Shown piece by piece: positions 33,681-45,792 of a stretch of DNA of 64,000 bases; positions within the stretch are counted from its first letter, which is position 1; every line of letters begins with the position of its first letter. A program made the translations under genes and the position numbers. Location of the stretch: NCBI GenBank assembly GCA_964058845.1, contig CAXKVR010000220.1, positions 124,001 through 188,000 on the forward strand, in the 5' to 3' direction. Source of the stretch: Carex sylvatica. Its lineage: Eukaryota; Streptophyta; Magnoliopsida; Poales; Cyperaceae. Below the pieces are notes generated by a model that was not told where the DNA came from, searched no databases, and saw nothing but the letters and a program-made list of their open reading frames with translations.

Positions 33681-35050
33681 AATCCCCAATGCTGAAACCT
33701 TGCTTGTCCTCAAGCAAAAATTTCAACTTAGGCATCGGATCAGTCCCTAAACTTACCAAAATTCTAATTAAATTTCTAAATGCAAAAAATTCACACGATC
33801 TTGCTATTATTAAAAACTCTGAGAATCCTTTTGGATAACAATTTGGACTTTCCTTGATCAATTATAATTCACCCCACAATTTGATTAATCGAACTTCATA
33901 TTCCGAGATGCCTTAATATTTGTAAAAACTAATCACTTGAATTCATCAATATTTCATTATTTTACCAAAATTATGTCCTCAATTTGTGGTGATTTTTCCT
34001 TTTCGCTCCCCCCCCAGCTTGGAACAAGCTTAGGCTAGAAAGTTATGGACCTCATGTGTTGATATCATGCAATATTCAATTTTTCTTTTGTTGCTTTTAT
34101 TTTCATGACACTATAATCTTTATCCTTAGTACAATTCTTGCTAGTTATAGGTAGTTAACCATACCCAACCGTTTTAATTTAAAAGTGTATTTGCATGCTC
34201 TTGGTTCAATCCTTTCATGACACGAGCTCACACTTGTGATGTAAACTCGGTCACTTTATCGGACAAACTAGCGGAGCAAAGTGTCAAAGACTCATTACCA
34301 TAAGTACGTCATGTCGCCATAACACAGGCAAGCAGAGTCCTAATTTATTCTCAAAAAAAAAAAAATTAATCCTTTTCAACAATTTTTGCAAAAATATCAT
34401 GAATACACACATCCAAAGTTATTCTTTCATACTGATGGATATCACAATCTTTCTATTGTTTGGAAATCTCAAATTCTCTATTTTAAAAGACATAATTCGG
34501 TTTCAAAATACTTTTTCGATACAATTCAATTTTTTATTTTTCCAAAATTTCAAAACATCTAATCCTATGTAATTTTTGATCAAATATGTGGTTATTTCTA
34601 AATTTTCAAAGTCATCCAAATCACAATAAAAAAAATTCAATCAAGTTCTTAACTCTAGCAATCACACAAATTTATCGCCTAAAAAAATGCAAATTTTTGA
34701 AAAATAAACATGACCTAAATGCAGATATAATTTTCTTCTATTCAATCCCCCCAAGCTTGAATGAAGCATTATCCTCAATGCTTAAATTCACACAAGAAAA
34801 AATAAATAGAAAAAAAATATGAAAGCTTACAAGACATAGAGCAAGGGGTGAAGCAGGGGCGCCTCACTGATTGGTGGGAGGTGGTTTGGGTGGATCTTGG
34901 AGGAGCGCATTGTTCTGAATTACACGGTCCATGTGATGTGATGCACGGCCGTTATGCTTGATTTCTAGGTCAGTGCTGATGGAGAGGAGTTGCTTGTCGA
35001 GAAATGAGTCGTCAATCGACAGGTTGACAGTGTTCTCATCCTCCCAATGA
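33681..35050 (-). mobile_element. Internal region of a gutted LTR retrotransposon, unit 2
   Basis: Diverged direct copy of the non-coding internal region at 31.08-32.4 kb, with the same order of landmarks (GCTTGTCC.CAAGC block, CCCAGCTTGGAACAAGCTTAGG, GATGACACTATAA-like stretch, CCCCAAGCTTGAATGAAGCA). It ends on the right beyond a segment with ATGCACGGCCGTTATG. No enzyme domains. An LTR with an internal region on each side suggests a tandem LTR-internal-LTR-internal array or recombination between elements. Confidence 0.6.
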
Positions 35051-35057
35051 AGTTGGG

Positions 35058-36630
35058 ATAGTGTTAGTGTAATAATCTAGAAGTTATTCATAATTGTATA
35101 ATATATATTTTATTTATGAATTGGATGATTAATAAAGATATCATTTTGTTCCTTGAGTATTATTGCATTTATGAATCATTTCGAGATAATGACTGAAATT
35201 GTGAAACTTCATAATATAGATGATAAATACTCTTAATAGTCTCTAACCGTGGTAATTAGCAGAAATACTAATTAGTGTTAAAATGTTAGTATATGGATTA
35301 AATTATGGTCAAGTTTTACAGACCATAGACAAACAGTTGTCATTTTAATCACATAGATACATGTTACGAACATGGTATTTGACATATCCTAAATGAAACG
35401 TTAAATGAAATTGTGTTTGTGTCATTAACGGTTTCATTCAGTGTTAGGTGTTCATTTTTCCTATATGAGAAATGTGTATTCGTGAGTGTTGTCTAACGTT
35501 ATCCGAAAAAAGTAGCTATAACGGTGACATTTCAATATACATGACTTATGCGGAGGAAGAGATGTTCACCAAGAGTACTATCGTCCCTCATATTACTATA
35601 CGAGGAATAGTATCACTGGGCCCCTTGATAGAGTAGAGTTATCTGCATGCGGTATGATTACTAGAGTTAATCATATTTGATAATCTACTCAAGATCAAGA
35701 AAAAATTAAGCTTGCAAGGATGACACACACCTACCTTGAAACTAATCTAATACTATGAGACGAAAGAATTAACACGAGTAAATAGTTTACTGGATCGTGA
35801 TATTATACTGTACAAGATCATCTGTATAATTGGATGGTCTTAATGCATTTTGCCAGGTGCCGCTTATGATTTGTAGAAATTAAAAAAGTTTTAATTATAT
35901 TTACCAACATAACACAGATCCTATCAGATCACATCGTATAGAAAATAATCAGAGAATCTAATAATTAATTATAAATAGTTATAATTAATAAATGAGATGG
36001 TTTTATGATTAATTATAAATGTTATAATTAATACATTGTTAAACAGATTAAATTTATAAGCGTGTATGACACGTTATATAAAAGTTATCACAACAACAGT
36101 AGCAAGAAATATAATTGTTCAGAACAATTATAAAGATATGAAATGAATTACAAATATTAATTATGAATTAATATATTTTTGGGATTAAAGCCCATTTGAA
36201 TTTGGGCCTAATTTGAATTTAGGATTTAAATATAAAAGCCCAAAATAAAAGCCCAAACTAATCAATTGAATTATGGGTCAAATGGCATTTTGATAATTCT
36301 TTCAAAACCGCCATACCCAAGGGTATTTTGGTCATTTGTAAACCGACCTATATGGTTATAAGTAGCCATGTAGGGTGAGAGAGATTGATCTGAAAGACAG
36401 TTTTCTCTCTTTCTTGCTTTTCTTTCTCTCAAATAGTGATATATATTTTTGCTAGTTGTGAATAGTGTTTTACGAAAGTCGTGATATTTCTGTTTTTGCA
36501 CATTGTTATGAATTAGTTTTTCCGTGAGTCGTGAAACAAGTGTTTATGTGAATACTGCGGGTTCAGTATTTTCGGCAAAATAAATATCTGCTCTCTGGTT
36601 GTATTATTCAACTAATCTCTGTTAATCAAA
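35058..36630 (+). mobile_element. Probable LTR or solo LTR of a second retroelement type
   Basis: About 1.5 kb without coding frames. It begins TGTTAGTGTAATAATCTAG, has TATAAGTAGCC near 36358 followed by a GA/CT-rich leader-like part, and further on CCGTGAGTCGTGAAACAAG. This is the usual layout of a long plant LTR (U3, TATA, R, U5). The right edge is unclear because CAACTAATCTCTGTTAATCA is partly duplicated at 36708. No target duplication found. Confidence 0.35.
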
Positions 36631-37126
36631 AGTTAATGATTTTATCTTTTATATTTTATCATTTTATTTATAAATATTTATACCTTCTAATTTTTATATT
36701 ATCCAACTAACCTCTATAAATCAAAAGTTAATAAGCGGCGCAAGAATTTGAGTCAAATATGCGATATATATTCTGACCAACTAATTACATAGATAAAAGT
36801 TAAATCATTAATTATTCTAGGAACAACAACAAAAATATTCATCCAAAATTATAACTAACAAGAGTTTAAGATTATAAATAGAAATAGTTCTTCTTGACAA
36901 AATAAAATAATGCAAATTAATCCCATCAGCAATTCTAGTATGATAAACTATACAGAAATAATGAGATGCTAAATTGTAGAAACAGATTTCTATGATTGAA
37001 TAAAAAATGCAGTAAACAAAAAACTGTATTAAGATCTTAATAATGCATTAAAAACTATTTTAAGTCTCAATCTTGCTTGCGCCTTATTTAGTTTTGCAAT
37101 ACTTTTCCTGATATCACTAAATCCCG
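36631..37126. other. AT-rich spacer, no gene
   Basis: Nothing recognisable apart from the repeated AACTAA/CCTCTATAAATCAAAAGTT word carried over from the preceding stretch. Confidence 0.4.
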
Positions 37127-37135
37127 CAAAAAGTG

Positions 37136-39346
37136 GAATTCGTATGCTCTGCATTAACTCAAAAGGGAATCTTTTGAGTTAATGAATTCTGACTATTCAA
37201 TCTGTTTTAAGATTCTTGCATACTAGATTCATGCTAATATTAAAGAGCTCCTAAATCATAAGTAGGAGTCGAATTGCCGATTTTTTTAATAATAGAAATT
37301 AAATAGATGAAATATCGAAATACGATACTGAATTTTTTTTTTTTAAATTTTTTTAAATATGAGTAGAATGGGATGGCTGATCCCGTTCCATGGGACGGGA
37401 CAAATTATCCCGTCCCAAGTCCGCCAATTAATCCACTAAACATCATTAACCAAAACCAAAAAAAAAAAAAAAAAAAAACGGGACGGGAAGGGTGGACCCG
37501 TCCCAGAAATGAAAAAAAAACGAAAAAAAAGGGGACGGGAAGGGTGGACCCGTCCCGAAAATGAAAAAAAAACGAAAAAAAAACGAAAAAAAAAAAATAC
37601 TTTCATTGGTTGTCGATTGTGTTTACTAATATAGTAAAATATTAATTATAGGGAGGGGATGATCATGGCGCAACAGCACAAGGCAACGTAGAAGCTAGTC
37701 AGGACTGTCAGGTAATTATTTAATACTCTAAGAAATTATAAATAATCGTCGAGTTTGTTATTACAATACTAAATTATTTTTATAGAGAACGGAGGACCCA
37801 GTTGGGCAGTTCATGTCAGAGTTGTTAGACAACCCGGGGTACGTACCAGTTCATCGCACAGTACCTAGTCAGGTCCATCAGGTATTAATTTTCTCACTTA
37901 CGATTTTTAATTTTAATAATCATTTATATAGTTTATTAAGTACTAAAGTAATTATTATAGGAATCACCGGTTCCTATCACGTTCGAACAAGACAACGCAG
38001 GACCTAGTCAGGTCTATCAGGTAATTTTATCTCTTATGAAATAAATTTTAACTAATCGTTTATTATGTTTGTTACTAATAATAAAATAATTATTACAGGG
38101 AGTTAATACATTTGTCAGTTGGGATCAGACATACGATCAGGCGTATCCTCATGATGCGCAATACATGGGTCATACAGGACCTAGTCCGGTATATCAGGTA
38201 ATAATTTCAAAATAATTTTATTTTATTTAAATGATAGTCGATTATATTTATTAAATATTAAAATAATTATTGCAGGATTCGGATCATATCGGGTTGGCCC
38301 CGCTAGATTTTACTGGTGCACAAGACAACATAGGACCTAGTCCGGTCGTTACGCCACGTACACAAGCAGTAGAGGCCTTTTTTCCATCATACAATAATGT
38401 TTATGTCAGGCGTAGGAGAGCGAATAATCAAGAAGTTATACCAGAACGGAGATACCCAGAGCGAGATCGTCGAGCACCAGATATGTTCACTTTTAATTAG
38501 GTATTTAAATTGACTGTTAGTTAGTTTGTGTTACGTGGGATTGTATTTAAATGGACTGTTAGTTAAATGGATTGTTACTTATTTACACTTTTATTACTTG
38601 AGAATGTTTTATTTCATTCTTATTTTGGTTTTATTTTGTATGAATGTTACTTGAACTTGTTTATGGTAGTTTAAAAAAAATAGCTAAATAAACTGCAAAA
38701 TAACATAAATTTGAACTACTTTAATAAATCTTCAACTGCAAATCAAATGATCTACAAAAATAAACTATAAAAAATGAGTCTTCAAATCTGCGGTCTCTAT
38801 TTTGTTTCTCTCTCTGTCGATAGATTTTCTTATCTCTGTCGTTCTCTATTTTCTCTCTTCTGTTATTTTCTCGGTCTCTTCAGTTTAGGACGGTTCCTCC
38901 CTTCCCGTCCCTCTTTCTTTCTTTTTTTTTCTTTTTTTTTCGTTTTTTTTTTCGTTTTGTTTTTTTTTTTCGTTTTTTTTTTCATTTCCGGGACGGGTCC
39001 ACCCTTCCCGTCCCGGTTTTTTTTTTTTTTTTTTTTTTTTTCCCATTTCCAGGACGGGTCCACCCTTCCCGTCCCATTTTTTTTTTTTTGTTTTGGTTAA
39101 TGATGGTTAGTGGATTAATTGGCGGATTTCGGGACGGGATAATTTGTTCCGTCCCATGGGACGGAATCAGCCATCCCGTTCTACTCATATTTAAAAAAAA
39201 AAAATCAGTATCGTATTTCGATATTTTATTAATTTATTTTCTATTAATAAAAAATTCGGATCAAATTGACTCCATTTAAAATCAGACGGTTAAGATTCGT
39301 TAACTCAAAAGATTCCTTTTTGAGTTAATGCAGAGGATATACATTC
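37136..39346 (+). mobile_element. Non-autonomous Mutator-like element (MULE) with 9-bp target duplication
   Basis: Flanking 9-mers CAAAAAGTG (37127-37135) and CAAAAGGTG (39347-39355) match at 8 of 9 positions. Terminal inverted repeats are long (about 400 bp, with gaps). The ends are GAATTCGTATGCTCTG.. and, mirrored, GAATGTATATCCTCTG.., followed by the shared GCATTAACTCAAAA(A/G)GGAATC. Then come CGAAATACGATACTGA and the GC-rich GATGGCTGATCCCGTTCCAT/GGGACGGGA blocks with A- or T-runs. Inside is a spliced gene remnant with no transposase. The extreme ends resemble those of the 180-bp MITE family at 18.5 and 58.8 kb. Confidence 0.85.
37652..38500 (+). pseudogene. C-terminal part of a plant-mobile-domain-like protein, five phase-0 exons, inside the MULE
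   Basis: Exons 37652-37711, 37786-37881, 37961-38020, 38099-38197 and 38276-38500 have clean GT/AG borders. All are multiples of three and start and end in phase 0. Exons 1-4 end SQDCQ, PSQVHQ, PSQVYQ and PSPVYQ, and exon 5 contains GPSPV. The last exon ends RRYPERDRRAPDMFTFN, like the basic tail of plant mobile domain (PMD) proteins carried by some MULEs. The catalytic-looking PMD core is absent, as is any start codon before exon 1, so this is a truncated or captured gene. The PMD link rests on the tail motif and on the setting in a MULE, and is moderate. Confidence 0.55.
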
Positions 39347-39559
39347 CAAAAGGTGTAGGTGATTGGAAGAGAGATTTGGGACAAAGAAGATGGGTGATGG
39401 GCCGATGCTTCAAATTTAGAATAGCTTTATTGGGCCAGCTATTAATTTTTATTTACTTTTTATTGTGTCAGCTATTATTTTTTTATTTAGTTTCTTTTGA
39501 GCCAACTATTACTTTTTATTTATTTATTTTTCCTTTAATTAGATTAAGAGCTATAGAAT

Positions 39560-40712
39560 AAAGAAAAGCAAACAGGCTGAGCAGCAGCTCCAACTCTCGT
39601 CCCTCTCTACCTTCCGCTCGTACGAGTTTACGACTCTCTCCCTCCCTCCCTCTTCTCCGCCTCTCTCACTTCCCTGTGCGTCGCCTCCTCTCTGTGCTCC
39701 ATCTCATCTAGGTAAACTCTATTTCTCAAATTTTCTTTAACTTTTTGTGGTGAATGGTCAATGGTGCAGTCGCCGGATCGAGGCAGGGCTGAGGGAGAGG
39801 CGCTAGTTGGAGACGCTCCTTCGCTCGATTCTCTTGATACTGGTATAAGTCCATTTTTCTGTTATAAGTTTGGTTTGATTTTAGGTAAAATAGCCATCGG
39901 TGGTCGACTTAAAGCTTGAATGCGTGCTTGCATGTTTGGTTCCTTGTTGTCTCTGGAAGGCTGTTGTCAGCTATCTTAATTAAATTGGCCTTGGAATTTT
40001 TTTTCCATTTTTCTATCTGAGATCTGGAGCATGGTCGAAATTGTAGAATTTTTACAAACACGAATTTGTAAGTTGCATAAATGCACATGCATAATAAAAG
40101 TTTTCATATATTGAACATATGTTAATGGGTAGTACTGTTATGTTAATGGGTTTGATATTTTGGGTTTTGACTGAAACCCTAAAACTGAACATAAATTATA
40201 TTTCAAATCAGTTCTAAGAAGTGTTAAGGCATTAAATTTATTTGCTTTTATTCTGGTCTGATAATTTATGACCAATTTTGTTTTGGTATTATCGGAATCT
40301 TGCAACTTGCCACTATAAGTAAACATCTACAGTCTAACAATTTATTGCGAAGCTGCTACATAAAAAAAACTACCGAAAATGTCAATTTTCTTAGTGTATT
40401 GTTGGTGTGAAAAGAAATTAATTATTAGAAGCAAAAAAAGTTACAAATTGAAAAAAATCAACTGATAGAACAAAATTATATCACAGATGCTCTTTTTTTG
40501 TTTGTTTCTTATTTGGGTTTTTTGCTTAAATCGTAACTATGATTGTGGTTGAGAAAGGTGGGAAGCTGGATCATTGTTGTACTTTTAACATTTGGGATAT
40601 GTCGCTTTTTTTTTAATTAAAATGTGTTAGTAGTAATCCTTGAAATTTGAGAAGCAATTAACTCTCTGAAACTCATTAAAGTTTGTTGTTTTATGTATAG
40701 TAAACCAGAGTC
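39560..40712 (+). promoter_or_regulatory. F-box gene promoter/5' leader with two likely leader introns
   Basis: TGGGCC words near 39400 and 39434 precede a CT-rich leader. A donor CTAG|GTAAAC near 39712, an acceptor GTGCAG near 39769, a donor ACTG|GTATAA near 39841 and an acceptor TATAG near 40700 outline two introns. These would splice a short leader onto the coding exon 12 bases before its ATG. The leader lies only about 220 bp from the right end of the MULE. Confidence 0.45.
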
Positions 40713-42278
40713 ATGCAAGGAGGTAGTGAGGAGAATGACGGCATTGATAGGATCAGTAGCTTGCCTGATGATGCTTGCACGCATATCCTATCTTTTCTTA
40801 GTACAAGAGAGGCCGTGCAAACATGCATCTTGTCCAAAAGATGGAGAAACACATGGGCTTATGTGCTGGATTTGAAATTTTATAGTAAAGAGTTTGGGTT
40901 GCCGGTGCCAGAGATTTTTCAAGAAGACATGGCCGTAGAATTTGTAACCAAATTCGAATTACTTGTGAAAAGTGTGTTGGAGAAACGAAAAACATCCTAT
41001 GTTAACATATTTCGACTTTGGTTGAATTCTGGGATTTATTGGCCTCGCACTCAAGCTATTGAGGATTATATTGGGGATGCGATGAAGTTGGAGCCTCGAG
41101 AGTGCTCAGTCAAACTGTGTTTGTGTGAAAATTTGAATTTAAACACCGATCTCATTTTCGCTTGTGCATCACTAATATATCTCCAATTGTGGCTCTCTAT
41201 AAAAGTCAGGTATTTAGTACATATAATACTCAACTCAGTAAACCTTCCTTGCCTTAATACCCTTAACCTTGATGGTGTTCTAATGAGTGATGACTCTTAC
41301 AAGAAGCTTTTTCTGGGGTGTCCTATGCTTGAAGAATTAGTACTAGTAAATTGTTATATTGGCATCATTGAGATATGTTCCAACAGTTTGAAGAAGTTGG
41401 TTCTTTGTAGTTGTTATAGAGCAACGACATTACAGGTTTCCACCCCTAATCTCCTATATTTGGATATTTCTGTGAGTACGAGCAACATTATGTTGCTAAA
41501 TATGACATCGCTAGTTCATGCCTCCATCAATCTTCCTGATTGGTTTGATCATAATAAATATGTTACTTGGGGAAACAAGCTTATTCACAGCCTTTCAAAT
41601 GTCGAAAGCTTACGGCTGGAATTAGATTGCGCCAACGGAAAGGTACTTTCTCTTTTTAAATTATTGGAAACAAACATCTACAATGCTTCTACTTTTGCAT
41701 ATACTCTTTGTTGGCCTTATTATAGGTATTTTAGAATTAATAAAACCCTGCTCCTGTTATATATATGCACTCCATTATCTACCCAAGCCCGGTACAAACC
41801 CTAATTGTTTATTATGACATTTATTGCTAACTCGCATCTCCAAGAGATTTTTGCATGCTACAACAAAATTAAAATAACATCATGTTAAATTGATTAATTC
41901 TTGATGTTGTCTTCCATAAATGCACTGATTTTTGTTTTCAACAGTAATTCAGATAAAATTCAGAATATTAAGTGCACATGATATTTGTTTGTGGTTCTTG
42001 GAGTAAACACATCCTATGTCTGTAATAAGCATCTAAAATTTTCATTTATAATTAGCTTTTGTGATTTTTCCTTTTTGTTTTTTTCTCTAGAACATAGTTT
42101 TTATTTACTTTGTAATGAAAATAGGTAAGACACAAGGATTATTCTAATTGCCCAGTCTTCAACAACTTAAAGCACCTGAAAATTCTGAATTGGGGTTTGT
42201 ATGACTTTGATCTTGCACTATATTTCCTCCATCGCTCACCTAAACTACAGGAGCTCACCTTAGAAAATAAGCATGTAA

Positions 42279-42314
<36 letters not shown>

Positions 42315-42775
42315 TCGGTATTGTTAACGGTACTTGTTATTTTTCCATGCCTCAATTAAGGGAGGTAGATAAAAACACAGTCAATTAATGAGATGATAGA
42401 AAAATTCAAATTTATCGAATAGAAAATGACAAGCTTCAAGTATTTATGGTCAATAGATATACTATGAATGGACAAGATTAGAAAGTTAAAAAGTAAAGGC
42501 TGGTGATATTAAGTGCTATTCATAGTAGTCCCCCTTAAATTAAGCCATTGTAGAATGACATATGATCAATGAAACGTGTATAACTTGTTTTGTTGCTACT
42601 GAAGGTATGTACCACGGAATTTTTAGACGAGGAGACAACTCGGGAGGCATTTGTCCATTGGGAGTTCCTTAAGACCGTTAGAATTGTAGGATTTGAAAAT
42701 GATAATGGATATGTTGATCGGCTAATCAACAAGTTGCTTGCGCATGTCAAGATCATTGGTGAAATTATTGTTTAA
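40713..42775 (+). CDS. F-box/LRR/FBD-domain protein
   Basis: Substrate adaptor of an SCF ubiquitin ligase. The F-box binds the SKP1-type subunit and the leucine-rich repeats recruit an unknown target. Three coding exons (40713-41642, 42125-42274, 42605-42775), all joined in phase 0, give 416 residues. The F-box is at about 11-50 (DRISSLPDDACTHILSFLST, then CILSKRWR). Leucine-rich repeats run from about 100 to 310 (LNTLNLDGVLMSDD, CPMLEELVLVNCYI, LKKLVLCSC). Exon 2 has CPVFNNLKHLKIL, an FBD-type start. The last exon (EAFVHWEFLKTVRIVGF) is a short FBD end. The family is large and fast-evolving in plants, so no orthologue is named. Intron 2 carries a TC/AC microsatellite next to its donor. Confidence 0.9.
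42279..42314. repeat. Compound (TC)n(AC)n microsatellite four bases after a splice donor
   Basis: The donor CAT|GTAATC runs straight into TC dinucleotides and then AC dinucleotides. This is the same composition, order and position as in protease intron 11 at 15.8 kb. Confidence 0.9.
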
Positions 42776-43074
42776 ATTATGTCTTTAATCTTGTTATATC
42801 AACAACATAACAGACGAGGTTTGGATTGGAGTAAAAAGTTCACCAATGGACAACTTACAAATTAATTTCTTGAAATAACACTTTCGTTATTACAAGCAAT
42901 TGTATTCATTTCTTGCAGATATAAGTTCTCCGGGTTTCCATTGCAGATATAAGTTCTTCGTATGTTAAGATGGTTAAAAAGATCAAGGAAATCTTGATGT
43001 TATATTTGAAAAACAAAAATTATAATACTACCTGGCAATTAACTATTGTATATGGTCTAGTTTTGAGACCAAAA
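42776..43074. other. 3' region of the F-box gene; no further gene
   Basis: Presumed 3' untranslated region, with a small duplicated phrase (TTGCAGATATAAGTTCT at about 42916 and 42943). It ends in an A-run near 43070 that borders the LINE remnant. Confidence 0.4.
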
Positions 43075-44270
43075 AAAAAAAAAACCTTTCTGGGAGGAAC
43101 CGGCCAATATTATCGACCCAATTAAAACTCTCTGGTTACTTTGTGGAGATTTCAATGCTATTAGAAAAAAGTCTGATAAGTCTGATTCCAATTTTGATGT
43201 TAATATGAGTAGGCAGTTTAATTCTTTCATTCATGATAATTTACTAGTAGAACATAAGCTACACACCAGGAAATATACATGAAGTAATGGTAGGCACTTT
43301 GCTCTCAGATTGGGATTTCACTTATCCTAATAGTCTACTGACAGATCTTAGTAGCAATGCATCAGACCATTGTCCTCTTATTCTTCACACTAATAGGAAT
43401 CATTCTCAAATGAACCAAGCATTTAAATTTGACCCCCTATGGCTGGAATAAGAGGAATTTCTTGCCCTCCTGTCAAAATAGTGGGGTGAGGTTCCTCTGT
43501 AGTTATCAGATTTAGTTAAATCTCGAAATAGAAAACTAAAAAAGTTTAGGAAAAGAATTAGGGGAGGCCAGGAAATTTTATGGTTCTAAAAAAAAAACTG
43601 CCTTACTAACATTATTACATGAGCTAGAACTTATTAAAGAAGATATATAGACCACTTACAAATGTGGAGGCAGAACAATGGGTTACATATAAAACCAAAC
43701 TGGAAGATATATATCACCAAGAAGAATAAAAATGGAAAATCAAATAAAAAAAAAATGGTTGGAGGCTGGTGATACTAACACTTGGTACTTTCGTGCAATA
43801 GCTATTCATAGATCCAAGAAAATATAATTAACTCTTTGGAAATAGATGGCCAACTCACATCTAATCTAGATACAACCAGAAGTCATATAATAGATTTCTA
43901 TAAGGAGTTACTAGGAACAGTAGGGTTGAAGTTTGGTCATATGGAAACAAATCTGCTGCGATCCGAATTGGATGAACAGTATTTTGAAATTCCTGTTTTT
44001 TCAAATCCAACTGTTGATTTATTTTGAGATGCGTGCACAAAAAAACTAGTTGTTAGGAGATACGTGCACAGAAAAAATTAAACGGTTAGATTTAGAAAAG
44101 CAGAGATTTCAGAGTACTGTTCATCCAATTCAGATCGCAGCAGATTTCATTCCTTGATCATATAGGAGAGGAATTCTGGAACCCATAATATAAATTGACA
44201 GAATTAGAAAAATGGTCCTTAGAGAGACCATTCACTGAGAAAGAATATACTTGCCCAAAATATATATACA
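43075..44270 (+). mobile_element. Degenerate LINE fragment (endonuclease to start of reverse transcriptase)
   Basis: Frames contain LWLLCGDFNAIRKKSDKSDS, then MSRQFNSFIHDNLL and SSNASDHCPLIL, the GDFN and SDHCP motifs of the L1 ORF2 apurinic endonuclease. Further on come IIDFYKELLG and LEKWSLERPFTEKE, the linker before the reverse transcriptase. Stops and frameshifts are frequent. A short fold-back element is inserted near the end, and the LINE resumes afterwards. Confidence 0.8.
43950..44147. mobile_element. About 200-bp MITE inserted in the LINE
   Basis: AATCTGCTGCGATCCGAATT followed by GGATGAACAGTA on the left is mirrored by TACTGTTCATCC and AATTCAGATCGCAGCAGATT on the right, differing at two or three positions. 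LINE-derived protein sequence stops at the left end and continues past the right end, so this is a nested insertion. It contains two ACGTGCACA-type words. The target duplication is not clear. Confidence 0.75.
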
Positions 44271-45060
44271 TCTTAATGTAGCATAAATTAGGATAGCATG
44301 TTATATATATAGGATAGCATAAATGTAGCATTAATTAGGATCCCGATCCAAATGTAGCATCTTTTAGTTCTAGGATAGCATGTTATATATATACATTTCT
44401 TAATTAAATTCCGATAATTTAATTTTGTAGATTGATTATTATTAAAAGATTTAATTTGGTGCAACGATCTTCATCTCACTTGATCCGGCATTTAAAAATT
44501 AAAACTGTAAGTAGAACATAAAACTCATGTTTAATTAGTTTTGCTTATATGGTGCTTATATGGATCAAAAAACATAAATGCATATATGATGCTTATTTTA
44601 TCGTAAACACAACTACATCCCATAAATGCATATGGTGTTTTTTTTTATAAATGCATATATGGTGCTTATAAAACACAATTAAATAGTGGATAAATTAGGA
44701 TTGATTGTTTATAAAACTCATATTTAATTAGTTTTGCTTATATGGTGCTTATATGAATCAAAAAACATAAATACATATATGGCGCTTATTTTGAAATATG
44801 TACTTTTTTTCTCTTTTTTGTATAGTATATAGTTAGAGTAAATATATTTATATTAAGTATGTAGCTAGAGTATTGCCTTATGAGCCATAACTGAATGATT
44901 AATACCTTTAGGTTATGATATCTGTTCAAAATTAATTTATTAGAAATTAATTTTAAATAGTCTCCGTTTTGACATGTAAAGTTTGGTTTGCAAATATCAT
45001 TTTAAATTTGTTAGAAAGGACCATTTTAACCTTCACCTCAACTGCAAAACTGGGGAAACG
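44271..45060. repeat. AT-rich stretch with several direct repeats
   Basis: GGATAGCATGTTATATATAT occurs twice (about 44291 and 44373). A longer unit with TTTTGCTTATATGGTGCTTA occurs at about 44540 and 44733, with further ATGCATATATGGTGCTTAT variants between. No gene is seen; 45061-45792 probably includes the kinase 3' untranslated region. Confidence 0.6.
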
Positions 45061-45792
45061 CTTATCCTCCCTGTCGTAATAAGTATATCCTTGGTTTTGG
45101 ACTCTATCATCAATGGCAACCCTCAGGGGTAGAGGAATAACAAAAGGTGTGTATTTGTTTGCCTCCGATCTACCAACAAATCTTAGTATAATTTTTAGTG
45201 GCTAACTTTGCATCTTTGTACCTGGCACTCCTAATGGATAATAACGGATATCAATGTTTTAGTCAGACTTGCTGTGGTATATAATATTCTATATTGAATC
45301 ATGTAAACATAGCTACTTCAGGTATATATTCTGAAATGAACTGGAACAAGATGTAAATATTATTTTACATTTCAATCACTGTGTACCAACTAAGAAGAAA
45401 GGAAAAGGGAAAAAGAGAGCAAAATACTGCTTGAAAATTAGCAACACAAGAATCAAACAAGGAAAAGAATCCACCTAGTCAATGCTATTAAGCCATTTAT
45501 CATCACAGCACAAGAGGCATGTGCCGAATATCCTCTAAAATAATCCTGAATTACAGATCAGATGCATGAGAAATGAACCATAAAATTGCAAAAAAAATTA
45601 AAAAAAAATTAGACGACCAAAGCTACCCCCAACATTACCAAAGGGTAGATGATGGCAAACCAAACTATACCAAAAACACATTACACAGCAGACCCATAAC
45701 ACCCCTACTGACCTGTACAGCTAAGAAAGAAAAAAAGAAATCGGTAACAACAGCAACAAAGTCAATTTGACTTGACCAACACTAAAACTCAA

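Noticed and set aside
38774..39188. Frames rich in Phe/Leu (plus) and Lys (minus) at the right end of the MULE
   Set aside because: They translate T- or A-homopolymers within the terminal inverted repeat and are not genes.
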